Shown here: piece by piece, positions 59,501-63,090 of the stretch
How positions within the stretch are numbered: the first letter of the stretch is position 1
Layout: each line of letters begins with the position of its first letter
From: Tubulanus polymorphus
Taxonomy: Eukaryota > Nemertea > Palaeonemertea > Tubulaniformes > Tubulanidae
DNA length: 64,000 nt
Reading direction: 5' to 3'
NCBI RefSeq assembly: GCF_964204645.1
Contig: NC_134035.1
Span: forward strand, 13,559,951 to 13,623,950
Program-made: the position numbers and the translations under genes
The notes under the pieces: generated by a model
Told to the model about the DNA's origin: nothing
Seen by the model: the letters and a program-made list of their open reading frames with translations, nothing else
Databases searched by the model: none

Positions 59501-61676
59501 TACATCTAACGATGTCGGGTGATTTTATGATGATTTAAACGTCCGTAAATTCACCACGACAACAACAATCTGATAAATGCAGTTATAACATCAGTATTCT
59601 GGAAGATGACTATTAGAATATAGTGGAAATATCAAAACATTCTGTAGTGATAACGAATTGATTTAGTTAAAGTCGATGATATGGTGTTATAACCATTGAT
59701 GAAACATTCTGAGTCCGTGTTGTAAAAATGATATAAAATCCCTGCACATTGAAAATGAAAAATTCCAAAATGTTTCTTGGGCTAATAGTTTATCATTCGA
59801 CGTTTCAACTTTATCCTAATAGTCATCTTCAGGAATACTGATCGTCCTCGTTACAGCCATTGATGAAACACTCTGAGTCAGTGTTGTAAAGATAATATAA
59901 AATCCTACTCTAAACACGCATGAAACAATTAAAGGGGGGTATACTGATGACTATTAGGATAAAGTGTCCAGTGAATTCTAGTGCAAGGAAAACGTCAAAT
60001 AACTAATTAGTCGAGGGAAACATTTCAGACTTTTTATTCTCGTGCGGTATTTTATGTGACACCACGAATAAATGATTTACATTGTGTATATTTTACTATC
60101 CACTATTCGAGCACAGACTACGAGCGAAGTTGTGATTCCTGTTTGGCGCCAGCACTTCCCATTATTCCGCAATCAAGACCTGCTCTCTTTCTCTTCTCTC
60201 TGTCTTTTTACTCATTGTTATCGTCAATGAAGTGAATTGAATTGTGTAAAGATTGAGTGGTCGTATTTATTATTCTCTCGTCTGTTTTTCGTTTTTATTT
60301 CGTCGTTCTCGCGGTTTTTGATGATAAGTTGTCATTTCACACGCAACGAGAATCTTTATCATCATCGACATAATATCCCTCCTCGCTAAGAATAAAAACA
60401 GTAACGAAATGTTTACTTGAGCTAGTGCAGTTTGTTTGATGTTTCAACTTTATCCTAATAGCAGGAATTCATGAGTTTAGTGTAGTTTATTCAACGTTTC
60501 AACTTTATTCTAATAGTCATCTTCTAGAATACTGAATACCTTGAGCTAGTGTAGTTTATTGGACGTTTCGACTATATCCTAATAGTCATCTTCAGGAATA
60601 CTGTATTCCTTGAGCTAGTGTAGTTTATTCAACGTTTCCACTATGTCCTAATAGTCATCTTCTAGAATACTGAATACCTTGAGCTAGTGTAGTTTATTGG
60701 ACGTTTCGACTTTATTCTAATAGTCATCTTCTGGAATAATGATGTAATTCCAGTCAAAGAATGAATAAATTCTGAAATGTTTCCTTGAGCTAGTGTAGTA
60801 ATCTCAGTTTTGCCTATACCCTAATAGTCATCTTCAGGAATACTGATACTAGTCTGCAGATACACTCCATTAAGTTTCCTAAGTCTGAGTTAAGGACGCA
60901 AAAATAAGAAATTAATCGGGAGATTTGTTTTAGTCCAAAGTCCGAAATTAGGCAAGGTTTACTGTATAAACTATCAATCATATCTAGTTGGAAGAAGCCT
61001 GTTGAGTGTTGGGTGAAGCCTTGTGGAAATAGAGCCCAGAGGCCTTCATGTGAGAGGGTAGTGGGGGGTTAAGGAGGGTCGTCTGTTGGGCACGTGCTTC
61101 AATAACATCACTTAATACTATTAAATCTCAATAAACCAAATATCTAAATAATCTAAGATATCGAATATCATTAGGAGCACGAGAGCCGCGAGTACTTGTA
61201 GTTATAGAGGTTTGAAGTGCTTTCCTAACTGGGAGATGGAAGGGTATGTTATCTCTCCTGATACTCAGAGAGAGTTGGATAGTTATACCTGCAGGCTGTG
61301 AGGGGGATGAGAGGGAGGATGAGAGGGAGGAAGGCCACGGCGTATATTTGTCTTATGAAGGATGATTAACATTTCTATAACGGTTGAATAGATTTCTGAC
61401 TTGTGTTGTTTAAAACGTTCGGTCGTTGTGTCGTTTCAGGATAGAGCAGCTGAAATCATACTGACTCTCGGCGAGGCCTTCGAAGTCGCGTATCAGATCG
61501 CTAAACTCGAGGAACAAGCTAACAATGCAGATACATCACCACCAGCATCACCAGCACCACCAGCAGCAGCAGCTGTATCAATGGGACAACAAGATGAGAT
61601 CAATCCATCAGTAATAACAACAACAATTAATACTATTAGTGATACTAGTGATTCAAGCGCTGCCTTAATTGATTGA
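14359..61676 (+). CDS. ANKS1: ANKS1-family adaptor (ankyrin, 2 SAM, PTB) with a YxxP-rich linker
   Basis: Identity rests on the N-terminus [15 protein letters not shown], ankyrin exons with [13 protein letters not shown] and [13 protein letters not shown], two SAM domains, and a PTB domain with [35 protein letters not shown] and [15 protein letters not shown], all in the ANKS1A/ANKS1B order. Vertebrate ANKS1 proteins bind Eph and other receptor tyrosine kinases through PTB and SAM domains and influence their trafficking; that role is inferred here. Visible coding length is 4878 nt (1625 codons plus stop), longer than the roughly 1130-1250 residues of vertebrate forms because of the linker. 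All visible junctions are phase-consistent, except that exon 1 (phase 2) and the exon at 17931 need an intervening exon of length 3n, absent from the sequence and probably in the gap. ATG 14359 is chosen because conservation starts there; an in-frame ATG lies at 14284. Exon numbers below assume one missing exon. Confidence 0.93.
16636..16735. other. Assembly gap (100 N)
   Basis: Exactly 100 N, the usual placeholder for unknown size. The 3' flank is a CT-rich repeat that would break an assembly. Confidence 0.99.
16736..17090. repeat. CT-rich satellite
   Basis: (CT)n tracts alternate with CTGTCTCTCCTCTCTCCATC and TTTCTC, in units of about 62-64 bp, four or more times. Open frames rich in Ser/Leu or Arg/Glu here are artefacts. 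Confidence 0.9.
17815..17930. repeat. Tandem repeat ending at the splice acceptor of exon 3
   Basis: Two to three units of about 44 bp (TATATTGTTAATAAGATACA plus TTGTAATGACAAGTACCGG). The last, diverged copy includes TATATTGTAG, the acceptor itself. Confidence 0.65.
17931..18087 (+). CDS. ANKS1: ANKS1 exon 3: ankyrin repeat
   Basis: One nt plus 52 codons ending ANANEQ. It contains [20 protein letters not shown], aligned with the second ankyrin repeat of vertebrate ANKS1, and the NEQ boundary is conserved. The preceding exon must end in phase 2. Confidence 0.92.
18117..18520. repeat. GATATCTTGAGATTCTGATAA minisatellite
   Basis: About 14 degenerate units of 25-35 bp built on TATCTTGAGATTCTGATAAT, 30 bases past the exon 3 donor. 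Confidence 0.85.
18521..19664. other. Intronic unique sequence
   Basis: Mixed unique DNA with a TATATATATA tract near 19276. Small frames at 19195-19558 on both strands are unrecognised and have no splice context. No gene is supported. Confidence 0.5.
19665..21162. repeat. Large minisatellite, about 24 units of 53-65 bp
   Basis: The core TTTAGGGATGAGAGCTGGAC is followed by TGGGGGAGGGTATGGT and a variable number of TTCAGG/CTCAGG hexamers, so unit length changes in 6-bp steps. G-rich on the + strand. Core copies are nearly identical, implying recent homogenisation. Confidence 0.95.
21163..22645. other. Intronic sequence before exon 4
   Basis: Unique AT-rich DNA. The end holds three 19-bp units (GTAGCTATGTTTTCTAAT, 22570-22625) and (TTTG)n just before the acceptor at 22646. 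Confidence 0.55.
22646..22720 (+). CDS. ANKS1: ANKS1 exon 4: ankyrin repeat
   Basis: Twenty-five codons in phase 0, [20 protein letters not shown] then SVLLE. Donor GTAAGC is also the start of an 82-bp minisatellite. Confidence 0.93.
22721..23245. repeat. 82-bp minisatellite starting at the exon 4 donor, then a 15-bp repeat
   Basis: Five units (AAGCATTGTGGGCTACAGGA, then TTTGGGCACTGGGCCAGCCC and so on) begin with the donor GTAAGC itself; later units read GAAAGC and are not donors. From 23158, about six units of GGGACACCTAACACT follow. Confidence 0.92.
23513..23579. repeat. Intronic (CAG)n, about 20 units
   Basis: Pure CAG repeats with one CAA near the end, between exons 4 and 5. Confidence 0.95.
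23765..23921. mobile_element. MITE-like element, family A
   Basis: It contains GGACCAAAAGTGGTCTTAAA twice, GTTAGATTGGCTACAGAACT and the right end GACTATGCAACCGGCC. Internal duplication of the first 40 bases is visible. Confidence 0.55.
23985..24206 (+). CDS. ANKS1: ANKS1 exon 5: two ankyrin repeats
   Basis: Seventy-four codons in phase 0. It includes [20 protein letters not shown] and [20 protein letters not shown], close to the vertebrate third and fourth repeats. Confidence 0.95.
24265..24422. mobile_element. MITE-like element, family C, single form
   Basis: The ends TGGGTTTCATAGATGTGG and CAGTCTATGAAACCGGGCCC are inverted repeats. It carries TTATAACCATGGTTTCTCAT and CCTAGGGATAACTTTGATAC, shared with the expanded copy at 36702-37598. 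Confidence 0.65.
24692..24905. repeat. 44-bp tandem repeat copying the exon 6 splice acceptor
   Basis: Five copies of TTGTTTGTATTTTTAG followed by ACTGAATACGGTAGCGCGTTAC. Each contains the pyrimidine tract, AG and first bases of exon 6, with AG ending at 24713, 24757, 24801, 24845 and 24889. Copies alternate GAAT/GATT, so an 88-bp dimer was probably amplified. Only the last continues into the ankyrin frame. Confidence 0.93.
24890..25067 (+). CDS. ANKS1: ANKS1 exon 6: last ankyrin repeat
   Basis: Fifty-nine codons plus 1 nt: [20 protein letters not shown] and onwards to SQEIALLIK, matching the end of the vertebrate ankyrin block. Its acceptor is the last of five copies; using the previous copy (24846) shifts the frame to a stop within about 40 codons. 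Confidence 0.94.
25081..25390. repeat. 28-bp minisatellite AATCCAGTCCCCAGACCGGG
   Basis: Eleven units of about 27-28 bp, ending TGACCGCTAATCC, between exons 6 and 7. Confidence 0.92.
25442..25551 (+). CDS. ANKS1: ANKS1 exon 7: start of linker
   Basis: Two nt plus 36 codons: [20 protein letters not shown] then [10 protein letters not shown]. It leaves the ankyrin block; no domain is recognised. Confidence 0.85.
25820..25963 (+). repeat. ANKS1: 72-bp direct duplication spanning the exon 8 acceptor
   Basis: Two identical 72-bp copies, each beginning TTTATATTTCAG and ending CAGTCAATCACTG, so each contains pyrimidine tract, AG and 20 codons of exon. Seventy-two is divisible by three, and both acceptors (after 25831 and 25903) are in frame. 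Confidence 0.95.
25832..26187 (+). CDS. ANKS1: ANKS1 exon 8: linker with YENV and proline-rich motifs
   Basis: 118 codons plus 2 nt from the first acceptor; 24 codons shorter from the second (25904). The first-copy product includes the former splice signal translated as FIFQ. Later come SLYENV (a pYxN, Grb2-type site) and [20 protein letters not shown] (SH3-type), then [18 protein letters not shown] repeats after the AG also allow NAGNAG slippage. Confidence 0.85.
26477..27237 (+). CDS. ANKS1: ANKS1 exon 9: YxxP-rich docking region
   Basis: One nt, 253 codons, one nt. Nine YxxP motifs appear in order: YQVP, YKVP, YDVP, YQVP, YQIP, YQVP, YQVP, YDVP, YDVP, mostly followed by P or S. Two further units lack the tyrosine ([16 protein letters not shown]) and others are degenerate ([14 protein letters not shown]), so the array is decaying or diversifying at its 3' half. 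In p130Cas-family proteins such motifs, once phosphorylated by Src kinases, bind Crk/Nck SH2 domains; that function is inferred. Codon use is GC-richer than flanking exons. Low sequence complexity suggests disorder. Donor GTAAGT at 27238. Confidence 0.9.
27466..27542 (+). CDS. ANKS1: ANKS1 exon 10: linker with GYIPMDQ
   Basis: Two nt plus 25 codons. YIPM fits the pYxxM site bound by PI3-kinase p85 SH2 domains. The acceptor TTTCAGCAG can slip by three bases. Confidence 0.83.
27543..27742. other. Short intron with GA-rich tract
   Basis: GAGAGGGGAGAGAG-rich stretch at 27575-27650, otherwise unremarkable. Confidence 0.5.
27743..28364 (+). CDS. ANKS1: ANKS1 exon 11: acidic, Gln-rich linker with tyrosine motifs
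   Basis: 207 codons plus 1 nt. [36 protein letters not shown] and VYELL are candidate SH2 sites (YxN and one more YxxP). The end carries a glutamine tract from CAG repeats and a lysine-rich EKNKKK-like stretch. If the donor at 28365 is ignored, the frame stops at 28384 after KGKRKCR, a possible truncated isoform. Confidence 0.87.
28365..28728. other. Intron, nothing distinctive
   Basis: Unique AT-rich sequence. I see no repeat or gene. Confidence 0.5.
28729..28916 (+). CDS. ANKS1: ANKS1 exon 12: proline-rich linker
   Basis: Two nt plus 62 codons: [18 protein letters not shown], then [14 protein letters not shown] (another YxxP) and [10 protein letters not shown]. It provides likely SH3-binding sites. 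Confidence 0.85.
28930..29395. repeat. Family E stem-loop repeat, two tandem copies and one inverted
   Basis: Units of about 165 bp at 28930-29090 and 29091-29240 (CCCTGCACACTAAGAATAAA, AAATGTTTCCTTG, TTTATTCAACGTTTC, then a stem formed by GACTAT/ATAGTC-like arms, TCTTCAGGAATACTG). A third copy at 29325-29395 runs in the opposite direction (CCTGAAGATCACAATTAG ... TAGTCGAAACGTTGAAG). Confidence 0.75.
29795..30310 (+). mobile_element. Truncated LINE 3' end
   Basis: A short frame (29802-29867) encodes [20 protein letters not shown] then stop, the typical C-terminus of CR1/Jockey-like reverse transcriptase ORFs. The 3' UTR contains GTAAAGCGCTCTGAGTCATT and ends in a TTTTATTATTATT-type tail. A piggyBac-type MITE splits it at a TTAA. 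Confidence 0.65.
29958..30247. mobile_element. piggyBac-type MITE with TTAA target duplication, copy 1
   Basis: The termini CCCTTTCAGTGC and GCACTGAAAGGG are perfect inverted repeats, flanked on both sides by TTAA (29954-29957 and 30248-30251), the target of piggyBac transposases. Sub-terminal blocks CACCGCAGTGCAGTGTAC and ACACCGCGCCGCGGTGTAGA form further hairpins. 290 bp, no coding capacity. Confidence 0.85.
30322..30460 (+). CDS. ANKS1: ANKS1 exon 13
   Basis: Forty-six codons plus 1 nt: [20 protein letters not shown] and onwards to YSDENPFIG. Together with the next exon it gives NPFIGLLKGS, matching the FxGLLHGSSP motif of vertebrate ANKS1. Confidence 0.88.
30606..31060. mobile_element. 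Nested MITE cluster (families A and B)
   Basis: A family-A fragment (30610-30649), a family-B element (30650-30773; ends GCCAGTTGCTCAAAAGTTAG and ACATTTGAGCAACTGGC), a nearly complete family-A copy (30775-30912; GGTTGCACAGTTGTGACTGA to CTGTGCAACTGG), and an inverted family-A copy (30915-31055). Confidence 0.6.
31061..31861. other. Intronic sequence
   Basis: Unique AT-rich DNA with a CTCTCTCTC tract near 31173. Small frames at 31193-31679 are unrecognised; no splice or family evidence. Confidence 0.45.
31862..32345. repeat. Family A element with internal tandem expansion
   Basis: Seven or so units of 50-110 bp with GACTGGTCTTA, GTTGTTAGATTGGTTATAGA and ATGAGCTTAGA. It looks like a MITE whose inside has become a minisatellite. 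Confidence 0.65.
32951..33354 (+). CDS. ANKS1: ANKS1 exon 14
   Basis: Two nt plus 134 codons: [19 protein letters not shown] through a Ser/Asp-rich stretch ([16 protein letters not shown]) to DESDEWNE. The last part aligns with the SEWDEI motif before SAM1 in vertebrate ANKS1. Minus-strand frames over it are shadows. Confidence 0.9.
33690..34085. repeat. 17-bp minisatellite ACCTCCCAGACAGAGAT
   Basis: About 23 units, with variants TCAGACAAAT and CCGGACAGAGAT showing local amplification of sub-groups. Confidence 0.93.
34350..34555. repeat. Family E stem-loop repeat
   Basis: It contains CAACGTTTCGACTATAACCT and ATAGTCATCTTCAGGAATAC, then an inverted partial copy (GGTTATAGTCAAAATGTTGA) and GTGTGGGATTCTGTATATAT. 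The two halves form a hairpin. Confidence 0.65.
34597..34693 (+). CDS. ANKS1: ANKS1 exon 15
   Basis: Thirty-two codons plus 1 nt: [20 protein letters not shown] then [12 protein letters not shown]. It corresponds to the EIxKIMSSIG stretch upstream of SAM1. The intron begins GTAAGCAGCAGAAGCAG; read-through would add a Gln/Pro-rich tail of about 35 residues. Confidence 0.88.
34700..35140. repeat. CAG-rich tract and GGATCCAGTTCCACAG repeats
   Basis: CAG/CCG repeats at 34700-34760, then degenerate TGTGGAACTG and CAGTTCCACAG motifs in both orientations to 35135. Confidence 0.65.
35230..35333 (+). CDS. ANKS1: ANKS1 exon 16: SAM1, first half
   Basis: Two nt plus 34 codons: [20 protein letters not shown] then GFDNMDFM. 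The VGxWLESIGLxQYExxLxxNGFD core is that of the first ANKS1 SAM domain. (AACG)n follows the donor. Confidence 0.94.
35782..35893 (+). CDS. ANKS1: ANKS1 exon 17: SAM1, second half
   Basis: Thirty-seven codons plus 1 nt: [20 protein letters not shown] then ILGAVKLM. It matches VMEEQDLxxIGIxxxxHRxxLLxA. Confidence 0.93.
36122..36399. mobile_element. piggyBac-type MITE, copy 2
   Basis: Left TTAA (36118-36121) then CCCTTTCAGTGCGTCTACAC; right end TTAGCACTGAAAGGG followed by GTAA, a one-base change from TTAA. The interior is collinear with the copy at 29958-30247, less small deletions. Confidence 0.82.
36465..36622 (+). CDS. ANKS1: ANKS1 exon 18: SAM2, first half
   Basis: Two nt plus 52 codons: acidic [20 protein letters not shown], then [18 protein letters not shown] and KLWELELTT. 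The KxLWELEL motif is diagnostic of the second ANKS1 SAM domain. Confidence 0.94.
36702..37598. repeat. Family C element expanded to 11 units of 75 bp
   Basis: Each unit contains CCCGGTTTCATAGACTGGTA, the perfect 20-bp palindrome AGTTACCCCTAGGGGTAACT (or a C-to-T variant) and CATAGTAACAATGAGAAACC. The outer ends (ACCCGGTTTCATAGACTG and CATCTATGAAACCC) match those of the single element at 24265. The 75-bp period keeps a long minus-strand frame open; it is not a gene. Confidence 0.93.
37841..37967. repeat. 42-bp tandem repeat leading into the exon 19 acceptor
   Basis: AGGTATTGATACAATGTATT units start at 37841, 37883 and 37925; the true junction AG/GTATTAGAC starts at 37960 in the same register, 7 bases short. 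Each unit thus begins with an acceptor-like AG followed by an exon-like GTATTGA. Confidence 0.75.
37962..38075 (+). CDS. ANKS1: ANKS1 exon 19: SAM2, second half
   Basis: Thirty-eight codons: [20 protein letters not shown] then [21 protein letters not shown] is conserved with vertebrate ANKS1. Confidence 0.94.
38446..38475 (+). CDS. ANKS1: ANKS1 exon 20: 30-nt microexon
   Basis: It encodes [10 protein letters not shown] between acceptor TTTTCAG and donor GTATTG, and joins in phase 0 on both sides. It could be skipped without frameshift. Supported by splice signals only. Confidence 0.5.
38562..38685. mobile_element. Hairpin MITE with 36-bp arms, family D
   Basis: Left arm GGGGCCAGTTTTATAGACTG continuing GTATTATCTTTAACCC; right arm GGGTTAAAGATAATACCAGT continuing CTATAAAACTGAGCCC. 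The arms are nearly perfect inverses. TATAGACTGGTAT is shared with family C. Confidence 0.8.
39350..39520 (+). CDS. ANKS1: ANKS1 exon 21: linker between SAM2 and PTB
   Basis: Fifty-seven codons, phase 0 at both ends: [20 protein letters not shown] through a Ser/Asp stretch ending SDLDSTK. Donor GTTCGT is weaker than the others. Confidence 0.82.
39953..40111 (+). CDS. ANKS1: ANKS1 exon 22: poly-Gln start and entry to PTB
   Basis: Fifty-three codons: QHQQQQQQQ, then [20 protein letters not shown] and [14 protein letters not shown]. The latter aligns with WQHxPEKLIFxSCxYxAxYLGS. The acceptor sits inside the CAG tract, so alternative NAG use and repeat-length variation would change glutamine number. 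Confidence 0.88.
40222..40293 (+). CDS. ANKS1: ANKS1 exon 23: PTB
   Basis: Twenty-four codons: [20 protein letters not shown] then VKMK. It matches [23 protein letters not shown]. Confidence 0.95.
40797..41125. repeat. 44-bp minisatellite with GAACTGGATCCTGAG
   Basis: Seven units of AACTCTTACTCACAACTGTA plus GAACTGGATCCTGAGTTCAG, related to the GGATCCAGTTCCACAG family. Confidence 0.88.
41184..41837. repeat. 28-bp minisatellite, about 23 near-identical units
   Basis: The unit is GGTGATGATGATATAGAGGG plus GAGGGGAT. Only one or two units differ by a base, so expansion is recent or homogenised. Minus-strand frames with YHHHH repeats are artefacts. Confidence 0.96.
41838..42477. other. Intronic unique sequence
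   Basis: AT-rich; CAGT repeats near 41938-41960. Nothing else recognised. Confidence 0.5.
42478..42564 (+). CDS. ANKS1: ANKS1 exon 24: PTB
   Basis: Twenty-nine codons: [20 protein letters not shown] then VKFIDAKSK. It matches KKxPTIILSxxYKGVKFIDA. Confidence 0.95.
42695..42978 (-). mobile_element. Composite tRNA-derived SINE with a minisatellite module, copy 2
   Basis: On the minus strand: TGACTGGTCACC units (42895-42978), CACACTGACCAGACAGTCTT, then a tRNA-like head with TGGTCTAGTGGTAAGG and B-box GGTTCAAATCC, followed by a tail rich in CTAGGGTTAGGG. The acceptor-stem positions GACCTCT and AGAGGGC would still pair at six of seven places and the anticodon-loop position reads TTTGCAA, but D, anticodon and T stems are degraded. 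Confidence 0.65.
42979..44099. other. Intronic unique sequence
   Basis: Includes degenerate short repeats of GAGTCGACTGACA type near 43450-43560 and CCAGTTCCACA motifs near 43680-43745. No gene. Confidence 0.5.
44100..44620. promoter_or_regulatory. CpG-retaining unique block in intron 24, candidate regulatory element
   Basis: Unlike the AT-rich repeats around it, this stretch is complex and keeps many CpGs (GCCCGCGGGC occurs twice, and CGCGCGG near 44445). No coding frame with splice signals is convincing. Regulatory function is inferred only from composition. Confidence 0.25.
44621..45765. other. Intronic AT-rich sequence
   Basis: Long T and A runs (45000-45300) and ACAATCATC repeats near 45500-45535. 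A frame at 45566-45748 is unrecognised. No gene. Confidence 0.45.
45700..46020. repeat. Tandem repeat of about 85 bp, three copies
   Basis: Units include GACGACTTATCCAAATGATG, ACTTACACTTAGTAAATTGA and AATAGAGATGACTTCAGTAA. Confidence 0.8.
46021..46734. other. Intronic sequence
   Basis: Unique DNA. A 79-codon frame at 46507-46746 (begins [19 protein letters not shown]) is unrecognised and runs into the minisatellite. No gene is supported. Confidence 0.45.
46735..47418. repeat. 38-bp minisatellite, about 18 units
   Basis: The unit is ACCCTGACCAGCCCAAACTC plus AACCCACCCTGTACCCGT. The 3' end switches to a shorter form lacking the TGTACCCGT part (CCCACCCCGTACCCCGACC), showing a second amplification. 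Confidence 0.94.
47831..47968 (+). CDS. ANKS1: ANKS1 exon 25: PTB
   Basis: Forty-six codons: [20 protein letters not shown], then [19 protein letters not shown] and RVKTT. It matches [20 protein letters not shown] and [16 protein letters not shown]. Confidence 0.96.
47969..49687. other. Intron 25, 5' part
   Basis: Unique AT-rich DNA with family-A MITE copies at about 48690-48800 and 48920-49165 (AAAAGTGGTCTT, GTTAGATTGGCTATAGAACT). No gene. Confidence 0.5.
49688..50005. repeat. Tandem repeat of about 105 bp, three copies
   Basis: Units contain TTTTTGGTGTCTTGTTGTTC, CACAAGGAACCTCTTGATAA and GAAACAGCCCTCACTGAGGA. Confidence 0.88.
50450..50815. repeat. Polypyrimidine tract
   Basis: CTCTCTC/CCCTCTT-rich low-complexity DNA for about 350 bases. 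Confidence 0.8.
51350..51727. repeat. 30-bp minisatellite, 12-13 units
   Basis: The unit is TGAAATATCACTCTACAATT plus TCAAATACCC. The period of ten codons keeps a frame open, which is not a gene. Confidence 0.95.
51830..53139. other. Intron 25 with a CpG-retaining block at 52080-52560
   Basis: 52080-52560 is unique and CpG-rich for this window (GGCGCCCGAATTTCGG, GCGGCGTCGTCGTCGCGAG, CCCGGCCGCGGTCCCGGCC), a candidate enhancer or unannotated promoter. The rest is AT-rich with no features. Confidence 0.3.
53140..53572. repeat. 20-bp minisatellite, 21 units
   Basis: The unit is TGTGAGTTTGGACAGTGTAT with variants GCGAG/GGG and GCGTAT. Twenty is not a multiple of three, but all frames stay open. 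Confidence 0.95.
53786..54086. mobile_element. Foldback element with arms of about 100 bp
   Basis: Left arm TTTCAGCTAGTTACAACAAC, then CTCAATTGAATAATGTTTCC and TTTTGTTTCTATAACTTATG. The right arm repeats all of this in inverse order, ending GTTGTTGTAACCAGCTGAAA. The central loop is about 90 bp. Arms are more than 90 percent complementary by eye. Confidence 0.85.
54340..55600. other. Intron 25 with CpG-retaining blocks and a CAG tract
   Basis: Unique CpG-keeping blocks at 54340-54530 and 55070-55460. A CAG/CAC-rich stretch lies at 54655-54730. Short frames here (54621-54911, 55356-55544) have no recognisable family. No gene is supported. Confidence 0.35.
55615..55765. repeat. Family E stem-loop repeat
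   Basis: ATTCCTGAAGATGACTATAT, then AGATATAGTCGATGCGTTGA, TTTTCGGACTTCTGTTAT and GTGTGGGATTCTCAATATAT. The GACTAT/ATAGTC stem is intact. Confidence 0.7.
56080..56480. promoter_or_regulatory. CpG-retaining unique block, candidate regulatory element
   Basis: Unique complex sequence with GTCGTCGTCGTCGGTGG and GGCCGAAGGGCCTCG hairpin. It contains a 70-codon frame (56146-56358) of no known family. Function is inferred only from composition. Confidence 0.22.
57430..57566. mobile_element. MITE-like element, family B
   Basis: GGCAGTTGCTCAAAAGTTGG at the left and AACTTTCGAACAACTGC at the right are inverted repeats; CACTATGTCAACTATCGACT is shared with the copies at 30650-30773 and 61835-61964. Confidence 0.65.
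57721..58240. repeat. 40-bp minisatellite, 13 units
   Basis: The unit is GGCTCTGGGTCCCTGTGTCA plus TGGGTTCCAGTGTCCATCTG. All three forward frames are open through it; no gene. Confidence 0.96.
58545..58728. repeat. 20-bp minisatellite CCTCACATTTTGAGATGTGG
   Basis: About nine units, the last seven nearly identical. CACATTTTGAGATGTG is itself an imperfect palindrome. Confidence 0.93.
58729..59589. other. Intronic sequence
   Basis: C and G homopolymer runs near 58790 and 58962, and short repeats of GACCGCGAGCCTCAGTTACT (59140-59180). Otherwise unique DNA without genes. Confidence 0.5.
59590..59960. repeat. Family E stem-loop repeats
   Basis: One inverted fragment (59590-59640; GGAAGATGACTATTAGAATA) and one full unit with flanking half unit (59690-59930; CCCTGCACATTGAAAATG, TTCGACGTTTCAACTTTATC, CTTCAGGAATACTGATCG). 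Confidence 0.7.
60365..60860. repeat. Family E tandem array, six units of about 62-65 bp
   Basis: Repeats of CCTTGAGCTAGTGTAGTTTA, TTCAACGTTTC and CCTAATAGTCATCTTCAGGA. Here only the inner stem-loop part of the element has been amplified. Confidence 0.85.
60861..61439. other. Intron 25, 3' end
   Basis: Unique sequence with GAGGGGGATGAGAGGGAGGA repeats near 61295-61330. Acceptor TCGTTTCAG ends at 61439. Confidence 0.5.
61440..61676 (+). CDS. ANKS1: ANKS1 last exon: PTB C-terminal helix and tail
   Basis: Seventy-eight codons and TGA at 61674. [20 protein letters not shown] completes the PTB domain, then [20 protein letters not shown] and a Ser/Thr-rich tail ending AALID. The vertebrate tails differ. 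This is separated from exon 25 by 13.5 kb. Confidence 0.95.
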   Translation, partial: DRAAEIILTLGEAFEVAYQIAKLEEQANNADTSPPASPAPPAAAAVSMGQQDEINPSVITTTINTISDTSDSSAALID

Positions 61677-61679
61677 TGG

Positions 61680-61745
61680 TAGCTTCCTCCTCCCAGCCTC
61701 TCCGTCTCACAGCTTCCTCCTCCCTGCCTCTCCGTCTCACAGCTT
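61680..61745. repeat. 30-bp repeat just after the ANKS1 stop
   Basis: AGCTTCCTCCTCCCAGCCTC plus TCCGTCTCAC, two and a half copies. Confidence 0.8.
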
Positions 61746-61834
61746 CCTCTCACAGCCTCTTGTACAGCGTTCCAGCAAGGAAAGTGATTCCCGGAACCAT
61801 CTCTCTCTATCTTACAACTCTAGATTATACCATC

Positions 61835-61964
61835 AGGGGCTGCAAATGCTCAAAACTTAAATTTAACCGGTGGATAGTTGACATAGTGACAATTAAAAGT
61901 TCATTGTAGCCATGAAAATATCGGATGGTTAATTTAAACCGCCTTTTGAACAAATGGCTCCAGG
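61835..61964. mobile_element. MITE-like element, family B
   Basis: GGGGCTGCAAATGCTCAAAA left, CTTTTGAACAAATGGCTCC right; inner part GGATAGTTGACATAGTGACA is the inverse of that in the other two copies. Confidence 0.6.
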
Positions 61965-63090
61965 TAGCAAGCTCCTAACAACAGGTACGCAGCCAGGTGG
62001 CGCAGTCTTACCGTCCACCCCCTTAGCAGCAGATCAATGAGTACCTGATACAGTAAACCAGCAGAGGGTAACCCCTTCTCACTCCATACCACCGGGCGGG
62101 CAGGGGGGCAGGACAGGAGGAACTGTTCTCCGTTTTACCTACGTTCTGCTCCCTCTCCCTATAGAGGTCCCACAGTACCAGAACTGTATACTGCCAGCAG
62201 ACAGGTCAGTGATCCCACAGCACCAGAGCCCCCTTTAGACCCAGCAGGCAGGTCAGTGATCCCACACTACCAAAACCCCCTCCTCAGACAATATAGTCTC
62301 GGTATATGTCACAAACTTCCAGTTGATAACTTCAATAAGCCACCTGTATGGTATAATATAGCGGAGAGCTGTGATAACTAACTACCCCCTCTCCGTGTCA
62401 ATGCACTCAAAATCTGTTTACCGAAAAGATTTGAGTCAGATTTACAAAGAAGTCTTCGTCGTGGTCTTTATTCATTTATAATCGAACAACAAAAGTTGTT
62501 GTAATAGTTTTCAATCTAGTGAGTGTAGTGAGGCAATGAGAGAGAGCGCGAGAGGAGAGAGAGAGAGAGAGACTTCGTCTTCGAAGTGAACGCGCGTAAG
62601 ATTTATGAGTTGTATCACATTAACTATTGTTGTCGAATGACGTTTATAAATAGAGTGTAATAGCCGTATGATAGGTGGGTCTGCTCCGTGGCGCCGGACT
62701 GACTCGTAACGACTCTCTTACTCTTTATACTCTGTTCCATCTGGCGCGGTTATTTTGTTGCGTGTGAAATTAACGTTTTCTCTCGTCGTCGGACGCGACG
62801 CTTTTGAATTACGGGCGAATTTATTACGATATCTCGTTATTACACGTTTTAATGTGTTACGTGAAAAGCTTTCGGGTGTTAAACGCTAATTTCATAGCGC
62901 ATATTTATGAGTTCAGTTTCCTCTCCCTCTCTCTCTCTCTTTCTCCTCTCTCTCCCTCTCTCTGCGTGGAGAGAGAGATGAGTGTTCATTTCTTGCTATG
63001 TAATCGATGATATTTACATTTGAATCGGACCGCGAGTATTTAAGGATATTCAATCGTCAGGTTAGATGACAGACTCTCGACGATCTGCTG

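Noticed and set aside
60365-60860. Active hammerhead ribozymes
   Set aside because: An extra base at the stem II base and no visible cleavage strand; I keep only the resemblance as a finding.
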